A DNA stretch of 8,106 nt, taken from positions 4,923-13,028 of the forward strand of contig KL569459.1 of the NCBI GenBank assembly GCA_000715685.1. Reading direction: 5' to 3'. The DNA is from Streptomyces lilacinus. GTDB taxonomy: Bacteria; Actinomycetota; Actinomycetes; Streptomycetales; Streptomycetaceae. The notes beneath the pieces are model-generated. The model was not told where the DNA came from and did not search any database. It saw nothing but the letters and a program-made list of their open reading frames with translations. How positions within the stretch are numbered: the stretch's first letter is position 1; each line of letters starts with the position of its first letter. Below are positions 5,489 to 8,106 of the stretch, one piece after another. The position numbers were made by a program, and so were the translations under genes.

Positions 5489-7349
5489 GGACGGCGTCGG
5501 CGCCGTGCTGGTCCATCAGGGGGATGGGCTGGAGGATGTTGCCCAGGTGCTTGGACATCTTCCGGCCGTCCTCGGCCAGGATGTGGCCCAGGCAGACGAC
5601 GTTCTCGTACGACGACTTGTCGAAGACGAGCGTGCCGACCGCCATCAGGGTGTAGAACCAGCCACGCGTCTGGTCGATGGCCTCGGAGATGAACTGCGCC
5701 GGGTAGCGCTTCTCGAACAGCTCCTTGTTCTTGTACGGGTAGCCCCACTGGGCGAACGGCATCGAGCCCGAGTCGTACCAGGCGTCGATGACCTCCGGCA
5801 CGCGGACGGCGGTGTGCGAGCACCCCTCCGCCGTGCAGGTGAAGGTCACGTCGTCGATGTACGGGCGGTGCGGGTCGAGGCCGCTCTGGTCGGTGCCGGT
5901 GAGCTCGGAGAGCTCGGCCAGCGAGCCGACGCAGGTGAGGTGGTCGTCCTCGCAGCGCCAGATGGGCAGCGGGGTGCCCCAGTAGCGGTTGCGGGACAGG
6001 GCCCAGTCGATGTTGTTGTTCAGCCAGTCGCCGAAGCGGCCGTGCTTGACCGACTCGGGGAACCAGTTGGTCTTCTCGTTCTCCTCGAGCAGCCGGTCCT
6101 TGATCGCGGTGGTGCGGATGTACCAGGACGGCTGGGCGTAGTAGAGGAGCGCGGTGTGGCAGCGCCAGCAGTGCGGGTAGCTGTGCTCGTAGGCGATGTG
6201 CTTGAAGAGCAGGCCGCGGGCGGAGAGGTCGGCGACGAGCTTCTCGTCGGCCTTCTTGAAGAACTGCCCGCCGACCAGGCCGACGCCCTCCTCGAAGGTG
6301 CCGTCGGGGCGGACGGGGTTCACGACCGGCAGGCCGTAGGCGCGGCAGGTCTTGAGGTCGTCCTCACCGAAGGCCGGGGCCTGGTGGACCAGGCCGGTGC
6401 CGTCCTCGGTGGTGACGTACTCGGCGTTGACGACGTAGTTCGCGCCCTCGAGCTCGACCAGGTCGAACGGGCGGCGGTAGGCCCAGCGCTCCATCTCGCG
6501 GCCGGTGAACGACTGGCCGGTGGCCGTCCAGCCCTCGCCGAGGGCCTTCTCCAGCAGCGGCTCCGCGACGACCAGCTTCTCCTGGCCGTCGGTGGCCACG
6601 ACGTACGTGACGTCGGGGTGCGCGGCGGCGGCGACGTTCGAGACCAGCGTCCACGGGGTGGTCGTCCACACCAGCAGCGAGGCCTCGCCCGCGAGCGGGC
6701 CGGAGGTCAGCGGGAAGCGGACGAAGACTGACGGGTCGACGACCGTCTCGTAGCCCTGCGCCAGCTCGTGGTCCGACAGGCCGGTGCCGCAGCGGGGGCA
6801 CCAGGGGGCGACGCGGTGGTCCTGGACGAGGAGACCCTTGTTGAAGATCTCCTTCAGCGACCACCAGACGCTCTGGACGTACTCCGGGTCCATGGTCCGG
6901 TAGGCGTCGTCCAGGTCCACCCAGTAGCCCATGCGGGTGGTGAGCTCGGCGAACGCGTCGGTGTGGCGGGTCACGGACTCGCGGCACTTGTCGTTGAAGG
7001 CCGCGATGCCGTACGCCTCGATGTCCTGCTTGCCGGAGAAGCCGAGCTCCTTCTCGACGGCGAGCTCGACCGGCAGGCCGTGGCAGTCCCAGCCGGCCTT
7101 CCGGCCGACGTGGTAGCCCTGCATCGTGCGGAAGCGCGGGAAGACGTCCTTGAAGACGCGGGCCTCGATGTGGTGGGCGCCGGGCATGCCGTTGGCGGTG
7201 GGCGGGCCTTCGTAGAAGACCCATTCGGGGCGGCCCTCGGACTGCTCGAGGGTACGGGCGAAGGTCTTGTTCTCGCGCCAGAACTCGAGCACGGCGTGCT
7301 CGAGGGCGGGCAGGTCGACCTGTGCGGGTACCTGGCGGTACTGCGTCAT
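5475..7349 (-). CDS. ileS: Isoleucyl-tRNA synthetase, N-terminal fragment (frameshifted by adapter sequence)
   Basis: IleRS charges tRNA-Ile with isoleucine in the cytosol and edits Val-tRNA-Ile. This fragment holds 620 genuine residues. Visible class Ia motifs are GPPTANGMPGAHHIEARVFK (48-67) with the HIGH-equivalent PGAHH, GWDCHGLPVE (87-95), the CP1 editing-domain motif WTTTPWTL (228-235), WCPRCGTGLSDHE (183-195), CWRC (394-397), DQTRGWFYTL (559-568) and the KMSKS loop GRKMSKHLGN (595-604). After HGADAV (615-620) the frame enters adapter, adds Pro-Gly-Cys-Val and stops at TAA. Start is ATG at 7349: GGAGGA lies five bases upstream and MTQYRQVPAQVDLP fits homologues. The frame stays open to 7550, but that extension is the T-box leader. 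The full gene is 4214-7349, 3136 bases, not a multiple of three because of the scar. Confidence 0.94.
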   Translation of the reverse strand: MTQYRQVPAQVDLPALEHAVLEFWRENKTFARTLEQSEGRPEWVFYEGPPTANGMPGAHHIEARVFKDVFPRFRTMQGYHVGRKAGWDCHGLPVELAVEKELGFSGKQDIEAYGIAAFNDKCRESVTRHTDAFAELTTRMGYWVDLDDAYRTMDPEYVQSVWWSLKEIFNKGLLVQDHRVAPWCPRCGTGLSDHELAQGYETVVDPSVFVRFPLTSGPLAGEASLLVWTTTPWTLVSNVAAAAHPDVTYVVATDGQEKLVVAEPLLEKALGEGWTATGQSFTGREMERWAYRRPFDLVELEGANYVVNAEYVTTEDGTGLVHQAPAFGEDDLKTCRAYGLPVVNPVRPDGTFEEGVGLVGGQFFKKADEKLVADLSARGLLFKHIAYEHSYPHCWRCHTALLYYAQPSWYIRTTAIKDRLLEENEKTNWFPESVKHGRFGDWLNNNIDWALSRNRYWGTPLPIWRCEDDHLTCVGSLAELSELTGTDQSGLDPHRPYIDDVTFTCTAEGCSHTAVRVPEVIDAWYDSGSMPFAQWGYPYKNKELFEKRYPAQFISEAIDQTRGWFYTLMAVGTLVFDKSSYENVVCLGHILAEDGRKMSKHLGNILQPIPLMDQHGADAVPGCV

Positions 7350-7625
7350 CGGCTTCCTCCGGCGGAACGGTTGGTGCGCTGTCCGTCGGAGGGACGAGAC
7401 GCGCCGGCGCGCTCCCGCGGTACCACCCTCCTTGGCCGTGGACCCGATGGCCCCCGGCCCCCTCATTAGGGTCGCGATGCCGGCTCTACTGACCCCGGCG
7501 ACGCGGGGCGTTCTTCCGGCGGCTCCGGGCTGATCTTCACTGCCGCGCACACCTCCGGGCTCGCACCGTCCCCGGATCGCTCATGGCTGCGTGCGGCGCT
7601 ACTGGTCCCATCGACGCCTTTCGCT
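7350..7625 (-). promoter_or_regulatory. T-box riboswitch leader of ileS (isoleucine, translational type)
   Basis: The - strand leader carries the T-box core AAGGAGGGTGGTACCGCGG (complement of 7415-7433), whose TGGT can pair with the free ACCA end of uncharged tRNA. Upstream, Stem I is visible: AGCGA, then TCCGGG/CCCGGA closing a loop with GGTG (complement of 7554-7581). A 5' CCAGTAG faces a 3' GTGAAGATCAG, giving an internal loop with ATC (complement of 7532-7534) as isoleucine specifier for anticodon GAU. A second stem CCCCG/CGGGG followed by AGTAGA fits Stem II. No U-run terminator precedes the gene. Instead TCCCTCCGACGG (complement of 7383-7394) can pair either with GGAGGG of the T-box or, with one mismatch, with CCGCCGGAGGA at the ribosome site. 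This is the sequestrator logic of actinobacterial ileS T-boxes. The 5' end is approximate. Confidence 0.92.
7355..7360 (-). promoter_or_regulatory. ileS ribosome binding site, sequestered by the T-box
   Basis: GGAGGA on the - strand, five bases before ATG 7349. It fixes the start codon and overlaps the segment complementary to the sequestrator at 7383-7394, so access depends on the riboswitch state. Confidence 0.88.
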
Positions 7626-7631
7626 GCGCCC

Positions 7632-7637
7632 AGTGTA
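7632..7637 (-). promoter_or_regulatory. Candidate -10 element for ileS
   Basis: TACACT on the - strand, about seven bases before the likely 5' end of the T-box leader. It matches TATAAT at four of six positions. No good -35 element is seen at the usual distance in the very GC-rich sequence upstream. Confidence 0.35.
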
Positions 7638-7769
7638 CGGGGCGCGGCCCCGCGCGGCCGACCGATTAAGGGGCGCCTGTGGGGGGACTACGGGGCCGGA
7701 GGCGGGGCACACGGGGCGAGACCGGCGTGGCCCGTTGCCGCGTGCCGTGCGCCGATTTATCGTTCCCGC

Positions 7770-7795
7770 ACGATTTGCGCGCAAGATCGTAAAAT
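7770..7795 (+). promoter_or_regulatory. Dyad and candidate promoter before the last gene
   Basis: A 10-base palindrome TTGCGCGCAA (7775-7784) is flanked by ACGAT (7770-7774) and its complement ATCGT (7786-7790), offset by one base. TAAAAT (7790-7795), a five-of-six match to a -10 box, directly follows and lies 17 bases before ATG 7813. The dyad would cover the promoter spacer, a common operator position. The region 7626-7769 otherwise shows no gene; it is GC-rich spacer between divergent units. Confidence 0.45.
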
Positions 7796-7812
7796 GTGAA
7801 GGGATCGCGGCC

Positions 7813-8106
7813 ATGGCCAAGAAGTCGGCGGCGAGGCGCGCCACCACGGGGGCCGTGCCGGGTGGTGGGGCCGCGTCCGCCAGGGTCGTCGCGGCCGCGA
7901 AGGGCACGCCCGCGAAGGGCGTCACCGTGAGAGCCGCGTCAGCGGCGGCGAAGAAGGCCGCGCCGGCGAAGGGCACGAGCCCTGCCGCGAAGGCCGCGCC
8001 CGCGGCGGGCAAGGCCGCCGCGGCGAAGAAGACCGCTGCCCGGTCACCGGCGAAGAACGCCGCACCTGCCACGGCCGCCGCGCGGAAGAAGGCGGCTCCT
8101 GCCGCA
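7813..8106 (+). CDS. Lys/Ala/Pro-rich protein, N-terminal part (3' truncated; probable TraR/DksA-type zinc-finger protein)
   Basis: The first 98 codons of a gene that continues past the window. The product is extremely basic and low in complexity: MAKKSAARRA, then repeated AAKKAAPAKG, PAAKAAPAAGK, AAKKTAARSPAK, AARKKAAPA. Such histone H1-like tails bind DNA non-specifically and are common on actinobacterial nucleoid-associated proteins. No folded domain is reached. From gene order, the locus next to ileS in Streptomyces encodes a protein with such a tail and a C-terminal TraR/DksA C4 zinc finger, so that identity is likely but is inference. ATG 7813 is preceded by GAAGGGA (about 7798-7804) as ribosome site. 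It is transcribed divergently from ileS. The long open frame opposite (7599-8072) is a composition shadow. Confidence 0.72.
   Translation, partial: MAKKSAARRATTGAVPGGGAASARVVAAAKGTPAKGVTVRAASAAAKKAAPAKGTSPAAKAAPAAGKAAAAKKTAARSPAKNAAPATAAARKKAAPAA

Noticed and set aside
4337..6731. Long + strand open frames opposite ileS (4337-5692, 5397-6731)
   Set aside because: They are GC-skew shadows of ileS, with Arg/Val/Gly-rich low-information products, and two of them run through the adapter scar.
4214..7349. A naturally split or pseudogenised ileS
   Set aside because: The break coincides exactly with an adapter sequence, both halves are otherwise intact and well conserved, and no second ileS is visible that would allow loss.
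7350..7550. A 67-residue N-terminal extension of IleRS (frame open to 7550)
   Set aside because: The segment is the T-box leader; the well-placed GGAGGA and family alignment put the start at 7349.
7599..8072. - strand Ala/Phe-rich frame that looks like a membrane protein
   Set aside because: It is the reverse complement of Lys/Ala repeats, which gives Phe/Ala runs automatically, and it overlaps the T-box leader start.

Overview
The window is very GC-rich, uses GTG as well as ATG starts, and carries the distal end of an actinobacterial division and cell wall (dcw) cluster. Gene order and protein sequences point to Streptomyces or a close relative: ftsZ (3' end only), pgeF/ylmD, yggS/ylmE, sepF, yggT and divIVA on the + strand, then convergent ileS on the - strand, then the start of a Lys/Ala-rich protein on the + strand.

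Layout. Positions 1-4080 hold six co-directional genes with short gaps or a 4-base overlap. They supply the Z-ring protein, two small housekeeping enzymes, the Z-ring membrane anchor (SepF), a small membrane protein and the polar growth scaffold (DivIVA). The only sizeable gap (1788-1908, before sepF) can form two hairpins. Positions 4081-4213 hold back-to-back terminators that separate divIVA from convergent ileS. ileS (4214-7349) is preceded by a T-box riboswitch leader (about 7350-7625) with an AUC isoleucine specifier and a translational on/off pairing switch. Positions 7626-7812 are a divergent promoter region with one clear dyad. The final gene (7813 to the window end) is cut by the window edge.

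The most notable signal is technical. At 5468-5485 there are 18 consecutive bases of the hyperactive Tn5 mosaic end, the sequence shared by Nextera-type sequencing adapters. It sits inside ileS, replaces about 20 bases of coding sequence and breaks the frame. A second trace, the first 12 bases of the same sequence at 2766-2777, lies in yggT exactly where the conserved RRFIPP-type motif of the family should be. I read both as untrimmed adapter left in the assembly, not as biology. ileS is probably intact in the organism and yggT is probably about nine residues longer. I found no new biological system; the best biological feature is the ileS T-box.
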